This document shows, piece after piece, positions 1 through 6,984 of a stretch of DNA of 64,000 nucleotides (position 1 is the stretch's first letter; each line of letters starts with the position of its first letter). Source of the stretch: Vibrio sp. 05-20-BW147 (lineage in GTDB: Bacteria > Pseudomonadota > Gammaproteobacteria > Enterobacterales > Vibrionaceae); contig NZ_SZTO01000014.1 in assembly GCF_013369385.1 (NCBI RefSeq), forward strand, positions 101,879 through 165,878, in the 5' to 3' direction. Under the pieces are notes generated by a model that saw nothing but the letters and a program-made list of their open reading frames with translations, did no database searches and had not been told where the DNA came from. The translations under genes were made by a program, and so were the position numbers.

Positions 1-150
1 CTTTCCATCTTCTGCGATGTATGAAAAAGGCTTCCACGCTTTAGAGTTTGCGACTTTAAGCCTGTTCGACTCTTTCTCCAACGCGTAACTCGGATTGTGA
101 GCAAGCAACAAAAAGCCAATAATCAAAAGCCGCAAAACACGTAAATTCAT
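1..150 (-). CDS. N-terminus of a secreted solute-binding or sensor protein (cut by window edge)
   Basis: Only the first 50 codons are present; the gene runs off the left edge. It starts with an ATG at 150 and begins MNLRVLRLLIIGFLLLAHN, a typical signal peptide that probably ends near PSYA. After it comes a segment reading NSKAWKPFSYIAEDGK. The pattern of a Pro-Phe followed by an acidic-acidic-Gly turn is what the first beta strand of type-3 extracellular solute-binding domains looks like. Such domains occur both as free amino-acid-binding proteins and as periplasmic sensors of histidine kinases or GGDEF proteins. Which of these applies cannot be told here. The gene is divergent from the ThrE-like exporter. 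Confidence 0.6.
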   Translation of the reverse strand, partial: MNLRVLRLLIIGFLLLAHNPSYALEKESNRLKVANSKAWKPFSYIAEDGK

Positions 151-382
151 CTTGTTAGATCTGCCTTTCGCTGTAGAAAAATGTATAACCACTATAAGAG
201 TTTACTTCTAATTTAAGCATTCATTTTCTTTTTGTTGAGAACACAGTGAAAAATGTGTTTTGGGTTGTTTCAACCATAGCGACATTGATCATTTATTTTG
301 TACCAAAATCGAGTTTAAGATCTCGCTTCCTGTTAACGTCTCTGCTACTTTATGGCCACTTTTTCTGGCCTTAGAAATTAAC

Positions 383-1546
383 ATGTCCTCGCAGTATCGA
401 ATTAAAAAAATCGTTGAGATTGGCGACACCCTCCATCGCAGTGGATGCGCTCCCTACAAAGTAGAAAAATACGCACAATATTATGCGCAAAAGCATGGGA
501 TTGAGGTGATGATCCAAGCAACACCGACCGCGATCAACTATCAATTTTCAGATGACAACAATACCGTTGTCATGAAACGCCTAAAACCTGCGTCCATTAA
601 TCTAAGCTTGTTAGCCAACACCATTATCCGTATCAATCAGCCGAGCAATGAACCCGTCCCTGAGCCAGTCGGCTATTCCAAATGGGTGATTGCGATGGCG
701 AACATGGGCATTCCTCCAGCATATCTGATGTTGGTGGGTAGCACATTGGAAGCGGTTGGTTTTGCTTTTATTCTTGGCTTGCTTGTTTGGTTATGCCAGC
801 AGGTGTTTCACTCGCGTCGAGCGATTGCAGTGGAATTTTTTTCATCGCTCATCACTGGTATCTTTGTCGCCTATCTTGCCAACACCGGACTGCCGATACC
901 CGTTTGGGCGTTGTGCGTGGCTGCCGTAATTCTCTTCGTACCGGGGCTATCTATTGCTAACTCACTAGAGTGTCTAGCGTTTAACGATTTAATCTCCGGC
1001 ACTAGTTTGCTCGGGCAAAGTGCACTCACACTGATCAAACTGTTCGTCGGGATAGTGATGGGACTGAACATCGGTGAAGCCATTTGGGGGCAAGCCGCAT
1101 CGATTTCCTATACCAACGAAGTGCCCATGTGGATGCACATCTTTGGGCTATTTTTGCTCTCGATCTCACTTGGTATTCTGTTTAACGCACGACCTCTTGA
1201 TATTGTGCTCGGTTTACCAGTGGCGATGCTGGGGATGTGGGGACCATTCTACTTAGGCTTTGAAAGTGGTTGGGTTGTCGGAACGTGGGTAACAACCGTG
1301 TTGATTACTTTGTACGGGACTTGGCTAGCGAAAAAAATGGAGCTCACTGGCTCTATCTATATTGTGCAAGGCATTATTATTTTGGTACCCGGCAGCCGAG
1401 TGTTGATCAGCGCGAGCCAATCGGTGTTTGAGCAATCCATACTACCGATTCCGAGTATTGGCCTTTCCGCGCTCTTTATGTTTTCAGCCATCGTTGCCGG
1501 ACAAATTACCGCTTACGCCATTTACTCGCCAAAAATTGAACACTAA
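383..1546 (+). CDS. Threonine/serine exporter, fused ThrE (YjjP-YjjB) type
   Basis: A 387-residue inner-membrane protein of the ThrE/DUF1212 family, which exports threonine and serine. The cytoplasmic N-terminal part (about residues 1-110, with HRSGCAPYKVE and TPTAINYQF) matches the YjjP half. The rest is a series of hydrophobic segments: a first bundle around residues 110-240, then a second bundle (about 250-385) corresponding to the YjjB half. In enterobacteria these halves are separate genes; here they are one chain. I chose the ATG at 383 because the 41 residues upstream of it look like read-through of untranslated sequence; the longer start at 260 has no support. The ribosome site is weak at either position. 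The gene is followed by the arfA hairpin, which may also end its transcript. Confidence 0.85.
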   Translation: MSSQYRIKKIVEIGDTLHRSGCAPYKVEKYAQYYAQKHGIEVMIQATPTAINYQFSDDNNTVVMKRLKPASINLSLLANTIIRINQPSNEPVPEPVGYSKWVIAMANMGIPPAYLMLVGSTLEAVGFAFILGLLVWLCQQVFHSRRAIAVEFFSSLITGIFVAYLANTGLPIPVWALCVAAVILFVPGLSIANSLECLAFNDLISGTSLLGQSALTLIKLFVGIVMGLNIGEAIWGQAASISYTNEVPMWMHIFGLFLLSISLGILFNARPLDIVLGLPVAMLGMWGPFYLGFESGWVVGTWVTTVLITLYGTWLAKKMELTGSIYIVQGIIILVPGSRVLISASQSVFEQSILPIPSIGLSALFMFSAIVAGQITAYAIYSPKIEH

Positions 1547-1550
1547 ACAT

Positions 1551-1784
1551 CTATAAAGAAAGAGCCCTATTCAAAAGTGATACTCTTATCATCTTTGAAT
1601 AGGGCTCTTTACCACTATGCTTTGCTTTTCTTTGGAAACTTCCTTTTCCTTTTTTCGCTTTAACCACTCTGGTTCTAAACAGCTGGCTGGTCACTACCGC
1701 TTTTAATGCGTTATCTTTAATCACTCCTCGCCCAAATTCAGTCTTTTCACTGAACTGCGGGAGGCGTTCACTTTGCTTAGTCAT
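1551..1784 (-). CDS. arfA: Alternative ribosome-rescue factor A
   Basis: 77 residues. The central block IKDNALKAVVTSQLFRTRVV followed by KAKKGKGSFQRKAKH is the conserved ArfA core. ArfA recruits release factor RF2 to free ribosomes stalled on mRNAs lacking a stop codon, as a backup for tmRNA. The ATG at 1784 follows a strong GAGGT. Residues after the core (about 58-77) are encoded inside a 17-bp perfect hairpin. In E. coli the corresponding hairpin is cut by RNase III, so the arfA mRNA is itself non-stop and ArfA is made stably only when tmRNA is limiting. The same arrangement is visible here. The gene is convergent with the ThrE-like exporter. Confidence 0.9.
   Translation of the reverse strand: MTKQSERLPQFSEKTEFGRGVIKDNALKAVVTSQLFRTRVVKAKKGKGSFQRKAKHSGKEPYSKMIRVSLLNRALSL
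1559..1610 (-). promoter_or_regulatory. Perfect long hairpin inside the 3' end of arfA (likely RNase III site / terminator)
   Basis: Arms 1559-1575 and 1594-1610 are perfectly complementary (17 bp). After one mismatch the stem continues for about six more pairs, leaving a CTCT loop. It lies within the last codons of arfA, upstream of the stop codon. That is the known position of the hairpin that makes arfA mRNA non-stop through cleavage or premature termination. There is only a weak T-rich tail on either strand, so double-strand cleavage looks more likely than simple intrinsic termination. Confidence 0.75.
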
Positions 1785-2235
1785 GGTTACCTCAGTTTTT
1801 TGATTAAACGTTTATAAAAACGTCGCTATTGAAAGGCAAAGTAAGTGCGCTGTCAATGGTTCATAAAGGAATTCTTGCTCTTGATTTCTGCAGATACTGG
1901 ACCGACAAGCTAGCATCAAATTTAGAAAAAACGTCCTAAATATGTCCATCTAAGTAACAAGTCTCGATTTCGGGTTCTCTTATTCTGGAAAAAGACTAAA
2001 TAATTGGAAACAAAAGAGTGATTCGCTACAAAGATTCAAACTTTCCCTCAAGCGATCCGTTGACTCCTGCAACCGATCTCCTAGACTCTTGCTTGGTTGG
2101 AAATAAAGCCTTTGTTTTACGCATTTGCCGGATTACTTGACATTCTCGGCTTGTGCGATACAAAACGTTTAATTTCTCCATGTAATAGAGTCGCTAACTC
2201 GACTCAATAGAATTTATAGAAGATAGGATTTACAC
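1785..2235. other. arfA-csp intergenic region (451 bp)
   Basis: The region holds the arfA promoter area and the leader of the cold-shock gene. A TTGACA at 2137-2142 could be a -35 element, but no good -10 follows at 16-18 bp. A small hairpin (arms 2188-2193 and 2200-2205, GAGTCG/CGACTC) lies about 30 nt upstream of the csp start. A long structured leader would fit a cold-shock mRNA. I see no open reading frame with a ribosome site. Confidence 0.4.
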
Positions 2236-2445
2236 ATGTCTAACACAGTAACCGGCACCGTAAAATGGTTTAACGAAACTAAAGGTTTTGGCTTCATCAA
2301 GCAAGAAAACGGCCCGGACGTTTTTGCACACTTCTCTGCAATCAAAAGTGACGGTTTCCGTACACTAGCTGAAGGACAGAAAGTTTCTTTCGTTGTCTCT
2401 CAAGGTCAAAAAGGTCCTCAGGCAGAAGAGATCACAGTGCTTTAA
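2236..2445 (+). CDS. Cold-shock protein, CspA family
   Basis: 69 residues forming one cold-shock domain: GTVKWFN at the N-terminus, RNP1-like KGFGFI (16-21) and RNP2-like VFAHF (29-33). These five-stranded barrels bind single-stranded RNA and DNA and act as RNA chaperones. The ATG at 2236 follows AGGA at an acceptable distance. Several csp paralogues are usual in Vibrio, and the sequence does not say which one this is or whether it is cold-induced. A clear terminator follows. Confidence 0.93.
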   Translation: MSNTVTGTVKWFNETKGFGFIKQENGPDVFAHFSAIKSDGFRTLAEGQKVSFVVSQGQKGPQAEEITVL

Positions 2446-2466
2446 TTAGACTGGACATTTTTACGG

Positions 2467-2493
2467 TAGCCAGCCATAGTGCTGGCTATTTTT
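2467..2493 (+). terminator. Intrinsic terminator of the cold-shock gene
   Basis: 8-bp stem TAGCCAGC (2467-2474) / GCTGGCTA (2481-2488) with a 6-nt loop, followed by five T. Confidence 0.85.
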
Positions 2494-2518
2494 ATGGCTC
2501 AAAAGCACGATTTCGACT

Positions 2519-3058
2519 ATGGCACTTAAACCAACCATCTATAAATTTCGTATTAACCTCACCGATATGAATCGCGATCACTTTGAGACGATTTCATTGA
2601 CCACAGCCCTTCACCCCTCAGAAAAAGTAGACCGCTTAGCCGCAAGATTGCTGGCATTTTGCCTCCATGCAGAAGAAGGATTAACCTTTACCAAAGGGCT
2701 ATCCACCATCGAAGAGCCCGATATTTGGAAAAAGCAACTCGACGACAGCATTGCTATTTGGATTGATGTCGGTGAACCAGAGGCGGACCGTATCAAGAAA
2801 GCCGCACGTCAAGCTAAACAAGTGTCGGTTTACAGTTTTAACGCTAAGTCTTCCGTCTGGTGGGAAAAAAATAAAGGTAAGTACCAACAATTGAAAGCGT
2901 CAGTTTTCCAATTTTCACCAGAAGCCATTGAGCAATTGGCAGATAAACTGCAGCGCGGTAGCTCACTGTCAGTGATGATCAGCGGCAACTCATTATTTAT
3001 CGATGGTGAAAATTTCCATCAGCAAGTCGATTGGGAAATACTGCAGCACCATGAGTGA
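2519..3058 (+). CDS. yaeQ: YaeQ family protein
   Basis: 179 residues, the usual YaeQ length. The N-terminus ALKPTIYKFRINLTDMNR and the WIDVGEPEADRIKKAARQA segment are diagnostic of the family, whose fold resembles PD-(D/E)XK nucleases. E. coli YaeQ has been linked to suppression of rfaH loss, but its biochemical role is unsettled. The gene's stop codon overlaps the start of the next gene by 8 nt, so the two are probably co-transcribed and translationally coupled. Confidence 0.88.
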   Translation: MALKPTIYKFRINLTDMNRDHFETISLTTALHPSEKVDRLAARLLAFCLHAEEGLTFTKGLSTIEEPDIWKKQLDDSIAIWIDVGEPEADRIKKAARQAKQVSVYSFNAKSSVWWEKNKGKYQQLKASVFQFSPEAIEQLADKLQRGSSLSVMISGNSLFIDGENFHQQVDWEILQHHE

Positions 3059-3590
3059 AATAAAGCAAGCTCTGACTGAACTAGGCGCTTGTACGCTTGA
3101 GTATGTTGAACAAAATTCAGACACCCTGCACCGTTTTTGCGACGCGCAAAATGCCCTATTTATGCGCGTTCGTGAGAATAAGCCAGAGACCTCTGTCGCC
3201 CTACTTCTGCTTGGAGTACTCACTAAAGCACACATAGAAGCCCTAGCTCAATTTACGACCAACAAAGAAAGTCGCCACTCAATGCGCGACGTCTTTGATA
3301 AATCGGTCGGCGAAGCGTTCAGTGATAAATTTCATGATGTTGACTTGCATGATCTGTTGATGGTTTCCACGCTTTGGGCCTTTGTTCAGGGGCGCTTGAA
3401 CATGGATTTTAGCCTTGCTAACGATCATGCGGCAGAAAGTGCGATGCAACTTGCTCCATTCCTCGGTACCACGCCTGACGTGGTGCGAACTGAACTGATG
3501 CACGCTTTTTATCAAGGAAAAACTCTTTTTCAACGCCACGATGCAAAGCTGACTCTTTGGCAACGTATCGTTAACGCCCTATTCTCATAA
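3051..3590 (+). CDS. Conserved protein of unknown function
   Basis: 179 residues from the ATG at 3051, which lies inside the last codons of yaeQ. A longer frame from 3003 exists but would overlap yaeQ by more than 50 nt. The protein is soluble and mostly alpha-helical in appearance (SVALLLLGVLTKAHIEALAQF, LHDLLMVSTLWAFVQGRL). It has no signal peptide, cysteine pair or enzyme motif that I can name. The coupling to yaeQ suggests a shared function, but I do not recognise the family. Confidence 0.75.
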   Translation: MSEIKQALTELGACTLEYVEQNSDTLHRFCDAQNALFMRVRENKPETSVALLLLGVLTKAHIEALAQFTTNKESRHSMRDVFDKSVGEAFSDKFHDVDLHDLLMVSTLWAFVQGRLNMDFSLANDHAAESAMQLAPFLGTTPDVVRTELMHAFYQGKTLFQRHDAKLTLWQRIVNALFS

Positions 3591-3623
3591 CGACACAGGT
3601 TTGATAACAATCCAAAGCCTGAT

Positions 3624-3655
3624 AGACTTTCCACTTTTTTTACTATGGAAAGTCT
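3624..3655 (+). promoter_or_regulatory. Hairpin that covers the ribosome site of the glutaredoxin-like gene
   Basis: Arms AGACTTTCCA (3624-3633) and TGGAAAGTCT (3646-3655) form a perfect 10-bp stem with a T-rich 12-nt loop. The right arm contains GGAAAG, the likely Shine-Dalgarno of the gene starting at 3659. In the folded state that site would be hidden, which suggests translational control. A decayed terminator of the upstream pair is an alternative reading. Confidence 0.5.
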
Positions 3656-3658
3656 GTT

Positions 3659-4018
3659 ATGCAATTCATTCGTTGGTTTTTAGGCAAAACTATCTTGTTG
3701 GTTAACGCTCTATTCTCTCCTAAAGGCGTGAAACGCTCTAAAGAAGCGCAGGCGTTGGTGGACAGTCAAGCCCAAAACCTAAGCTTATATCAATTTGAAG
3801 CCTGCCCTTTTTGTGTAAAAGTACGCAGAGCAATGAAGAGACAGTCTGTGAATGTGGAACTGCGAGACGCAAAAAATAACCTAATCCACCGACAAGAGCT
3901 AGAACAAGGTGGTGGCAGAATCAAGGTGCCGTGTTTAAGGATAGAGCAAGATGGGCAAACTCGTTGGATGTATGAGTCGAGCGATATCGTGGCGTACTTA
4001 GAGAAAACCTTCCCTTAA
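3659..4018 (+). CDS. Glutaredoxin/GST-N-domain thioredoxin-fold protein
   Basis: 119 residues. A basic-hydrophobic N-terminus (MQFIRWFLGKTILLVNALF) may be a membrane anchor. It is followed by a thioredoxin fold with the redox motif ACPFC inside LYQFEACPFCVKVRRAMKR. Downstream come the cis-proline region IKVPCLRIEQ and the SSDIVAYLEK helix typical of glutaredoxin and GST N-terminal domains. The likely job is a dithiol/disulfide exchange or glutathione-linked reaction. If the N-terminus is an anchor, the orientation of the domain is uncertain. The ribosome site lies in a hairpin (separate entry). Confidence 0.82.
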   Translation: MQFIRWFLGKTILLVNALFSPKGVKRSKEAQALVDSQAQNLSLYQFEACPFCVKVRRAMKRQSVNVELRDAKNNLIHRQELEQGGGRIKVPCLRIEQDGQTRWMYESSDIVAYLEKTFP

Positions 4019-4043
4019 TCGTTTTTCCCATAACGCATAATAA

Positions 4044-4072
4044 AAAAGGCACGTTAAGTGCCTTTTGCCATT
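4044..4072. terminator. Bidirectional terminator between the convergent grx-like and OmpA-like genes
   Basis: 9-bp stem AAAAGGCAC (4044-4052) / GTGCCTTTT (4058-4066). A T-run follows on the minus strand and a TTTTTT a few bases on in the plus strand. Confidence 0.85.
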
Positions 4073-4106
4073 TTTTCGTCTTATTTTGGCTTGTACTACA
4101 GCCGCG

Positions 4107-4703
4107 TTATTTGGTTACAATCAGCATCAGTTCGACACGGCGATTGCATTTTCGGCCGTTGATAGAGCTGTTACTGCAGGCAGGAAGATATTCGCCATAT
4201 CCGCGCGTATAAACACGATGTTCGGGCACTCTCGACATCAAGAGTTGCTTTTTCACTTCACCCGCACGCTTTTCTGACAGAGTGTTATTAAAACCAGAGG
4301 TGCCTGTGCTGTCGGCATGCCCATCAATGACCACATCTACGTCATTACGACTGTTTAAATAGCTACCGAGCAATCCTATCCATCTTGCTGAAATGGGAGA
4401 GACTTCTGCGGAGCCCGTCTTAAAGTGGATGGTTTCCGTTAAATGGATCATCAAGTGATCCCCAGGCAACACTTGATATTCAATGGCATTTTGCTTGAGG
4501 AAATCTTGCAATGAATCAAAATTTTGTTTTGCTGGCATCACAGTTGGCGGTGCTACTGGCTCCTCTTTAGGCGTTTCTCCACCCCATTCAGGATAGATCA
4601 GTTCAGCTTCTGTTTTGGGAGCGGTATCGAGCATATTGGGGGGGACAATCAAATTACTGCAACCCGATAGCAAAACACATGCAAACAAAATACGTTTTTT
4701 CAT
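4107..4703 (-). CDS. OmpA-family peptidoglycan-binding lipoprotein
   Basis: 198 residues from the ATG at 4703. MKKRILFACVLLSGC is a type II signal peptide with the acylated Cys at 15. A Pro/Glu-rich spacer follows. The C-terminal half (about 90-195) is an OmpA-like domain with the peptidoglycan-binding segment VVIDGHADSTGTSGFNNTLS and the following EKRAGEVKKQLL. The protein probably tethers the outer membrane to the cell wall. It is monocistronic, sitting between a terminator and a divergent promoter. Confidence 0.88.
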   Translation of the reverse strand: MKKRILFACVLLSGCSNLIVPPNMLDTAPKTEAELIYPEWGGETPKEEPVAPPTVMPAKQNFDSLQDFLKQNAIEYQVLPGDHLMIHLTETIHFKTGSAEVSPISARWIGLLGSYLNSRNDVDVVIDGHADSTGTSGFNNTLSEKRAGEVKKQLLMSRVPEHRVYTRGYGEYLPACSNSSINGRKCNRRVELMLIVTK

Positions 4704-4917
4704 CAGTTCAACCCAACACCTCAATTTGTCCTCTGAGTATAGTATCGACCAAAAGTAGAAATCTTTAGAAATTCTTTAGTTTAGCTATCTTACTTGTACA
4801 AAAGTACGCCGTTTACTTACATATTGTTTCAAAGTGCAAGTTATCCATAAATAGCGGTTTTCGAGCACAATGTTAGCCGCTAGAATGAGGTCTACTTACT
4901 ATTACACTGAGTTGATT

Positions 4918-5544
4918 ATGCTAAAACAAATTAAGCAAATCTCACTTCTTTTGCTGGCCGCGCTAGCGTTAACCGCTTGTAGTGACAGTAACCAACCCAC
5001 TGAAGGCGTTCAGTACAAAACTTTGGCGAAATCTTTAACGAGTTATCAACTACCTGAGGTGACTGAAGTCTTCGCACTGACTTGTGGCCATTGTCGAACA
5101 ATGGAAGGTGTTATTCCGCAGTTACAAGAACAAACGGGCAAAACGTTTGGCAAACTGCATGTTACCTTCAACGACAGCGCTCAAATCAGCGCCTTCATCT
5201 TCTACACCGCGGTGATGCAGCTAAATGACATCCCAGATCACGACTTTATGAATGAGCTTTTTGCCGCAGTCCAAATGGGGCCGGAAGTTTCTGGGGTTGA
5301 AAAACAGCAAGCGCTCGAAGCCGCTTTTGAAAAACGTGGTTTGGTTAGTCCATACCAACTTGAAAAAGCTCAGCAAGACAAAATGTTTGAGTTGTTCCAA
5401 CACGCAGATGAGATTTCACAGGCCGCACAGATCAACTCAGTACCCACTTTTATCGTGAATGGAAAATATCAGGTGATCACATCAGGCCATCAAAACGCCG
5501 AAGACATTGGCAAGACCATTCAGTTTTTGCTTACTAAACCATAA
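4918..5544 (+). CDS. DsbA-like thiol:disulfide oxidoreductase lipoprotein
   Basis: 208 residues from the ATG at 4918; the upstream 16 codons lack a ribosome site. The signal peptide ends in LTAC with the lipid-modified Cys at 21, so the protein should be membrane-anchored in the periplasm. The thioredoxin-fold active site is C56-G-H-C59 in VFALTCGHCRTMEG. A helical insertion follows, and then the cis-proline loop INSVPTFIVNGKYQV, as in DsbA. It probably introduces or shuffles disulfides. It lies 17 nt upstream of a membrane FKBP gene, giving a small periplasmic folding operon. Confidence 0.85.
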   Translation: MLKQIKQISLLLLAALALTACSDSNQPTEGVQYKTLAKSLTSYQLPEVTEVFALTCGHCRTMEGVIPQLQEQTGKTFGKLHVTFNDSAQISAFIFYTAVMQLNDIPDHDFMNELFAAVQMGPEVSGVEKQQALEAAFEKRGLVSPYQLEKAQQDKMFELFQHADEISQAAQINSVPTFIVNGKYQVITSGHQNAEDIGKTIQFLLTKP

Positions 5545-5561
5545 ACCTATAGGGGTATTTA

Positions 5562-6035
5562 GTGTCTAAATTAATTTTACCAATCATCATTTTTGTTCTT
5601 GCTGCATTTATGATTTATCGCACTTGGAACAACCACAAAGCCGCAGAAGTTAACTTCGAAAAAGGTCAAACATTCCTGCTGGAAAATAGTAAGCTAGATG
5701 GAGTCGTCACCACAGAAAGTGGGTTGCAATACCAAGTATTACAAAAAGGTCACGGCGAAAAACATCCAACGGCATCAAGCCGTGTGAAAGTGCATTATCA
5801 TGGCATGCTGATAGACGGTACTGTTTTTGACAGCTCTGTTGAACGCGGAGAACCCATTTCCTTTAACCTCAACCAAGTGATCAAAGGCTGGCAAGAAGGC
5901 CTTCAGTACATGGTTGAAGGTGAAAAAGTTCGTTTGTTTATCCCAAGTTCGTTGGGTTATGGCAAAAGCGGTTCTGGTCCGATTCCGCCGGCAAGCGTAT
6001 TGGTTTTTGATGTGGAACTGATCGAAATACAGTAG
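5562..6035 (+). CDS. Membrane-anchored FKBP-type peptidyl-prolyl isomerase
   Basis: 157 residues, starting at a GTG (5562) behind AGGGG. An N-terminal transmembrane anchor (LILPIIIFVLAAFMIYRTW) is followed by a short linker and a complete FKBP domain (about 50-157) with VKVHYHGMLIDGTVFDSS, VIKGWQEGLQYM and GYGKSGSGPIPPASVLVFDV. It catalyses proline cis-trans isomerisation, most likely on the periplasmic side. The preceding DsbA-like lipoprotein is in the same direction, 17 nt away, so the two probably act together on exported proteins. Confidence 0.9.
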   Translation: MSKLILPIIIFVLAAFMIYRTWNNHKAAEVNFEKGQTFLLENSKLDGVVTTESGLQYQVLQKGHGEKHPTASSRVKVHYHGMLIDGTVFDSSVERGEPISFNLNQVIKGWQEGLQYMVEGEKVRLFIPSSLGYGKSGSGPIPPASVLVFDVELIEIQ

Positions 6036-6060
6036 TTAGCCTAAGCCGAGCAATCAATAT

Positions 6061-6090
6061 AAGTGCCACTTTTTGGAGTGGCACTTTTCG
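6061..6090. terminator. Terminator shared by the FKBP gene and the convergent phosphatase gene
   Basis: 10-bp stem AAGTGCCACT (6061-6070) / AGTGGCACTT (6077-6086), loop TTTTGG, followed by a T-rich stretch on the plus strand. Confidence 0.8.
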
Positions 6091-6099
6091 TTTCTATTT

Positions 6100-6705
6100 T
6101 CACTGTACGGGGTAGAATACTAACCCACCGTTTTCCACCATCACGCAGTCCATTCCTGCCGCATGAGCCGCTTGTTTTCCGAGCTCGGTATCTTCAAACA
6201 CGACACATTCACTTGGTGCTAACGCTAACTTTTGCGCAGCCAACAGAAAAGTATCGGGGTATGGTTTGTGATTTTCGACATCAGTAGCGCTAACCACGGC
6301 ATCCAACTTATCTAATAGATTCGCTTTACCCAATAAATGCATGGCACTGTCACGTTGACTGCCCGTGCCGACCGCCATTCTCTTTTTTCCTTGATAGCGT
6401 TCCAACACTTCATGGGTGCAATCGATGTTATCACCATGAAACTCCAGTTCAGCAAACGCCGACATTTTGAATTTTGATACCGCCATAGGAACGAGCGACA
6501 GGCCATATTTATCGTTGATCTCTGAAGCGATCTTAAAACTTGGCATCCCACCCATGCTGTGTATCCACGACGGCTCAAAGGGAAAACGAAAATGCTGTGC
6601 AGTTAGCTCCCACGCTTTCAAGTGCGCTGGCATCGTATCGATTAAGGTGCCATCCATGTCAAAAATAAATCCCGCATAGCGAGTTAGAAAATGTGTACTC
6701 ATCAA
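6100..6705 (-). CDS. yqaB: HAD-superfamily sugar phosphatase, YqaB-like
   Basis: About 200 residues. Motif I is FIFDMDGTLIDT (nucleophile Asp and acid/base Asp), followed by an alpha-helical cap domain. Motif II is AVGTGSQ, the motif III lysine lies in VENHKPYPDTF, and motif IV is VVFEDTELG. The overall match, including KAWELTAQHF and the HKPYPDTFLLAAQKL block, is to E. coli YqaB, a fructose-1-phosphate/6-phosphogluconate phosphatase. The closely related beta-phosphoglucomutases share the motifs, so the exact substrate is inferred. Two adjacent ATG codons (6705 and 6702) could serve as start. Confidence 0.85.
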   Translation of the reverse strand: MMSTHFLTRYAGFIFDMDGTLIDTMPAHLKAWELTAQHFRFPFEPSWIHSMGGMPSFKIASEINDKYGLSLVPMAVSKFKMSAFAELEFHGDNIDCTHEVLERYQGKKRMAVGTGSQRDSAMHLLGKANLLDKLDAVVSATDVENHKPYPDTFLLAAQKLALAPSECVVFEDTELGKQAAHAAGMDCVMVENGGLVFYPVQ

Positions 6706-6984
6706 GGTAACGTCTGTTTTTGTGAAATTGGGTAGTCAATTCTATACTTAAGCCAACAACCATAACAAAAGAAACATTCCACCAAACGCTCGGCTTATAT
6801 GCGTTGGTGTTAGTGAAATATGCCACGGTGCGACCATCGATAAACTACTGGTTTAAAAAGATATTTATTAGGTAAAAAATCACAGCGAGTCACAAAATTT
6901 GTTAATAATAATTAAATCAATTGAAGTTGGATACTGTATAATCACGCAAAAATATATACTGCTTTCATATATAAGGTGTTCAGT

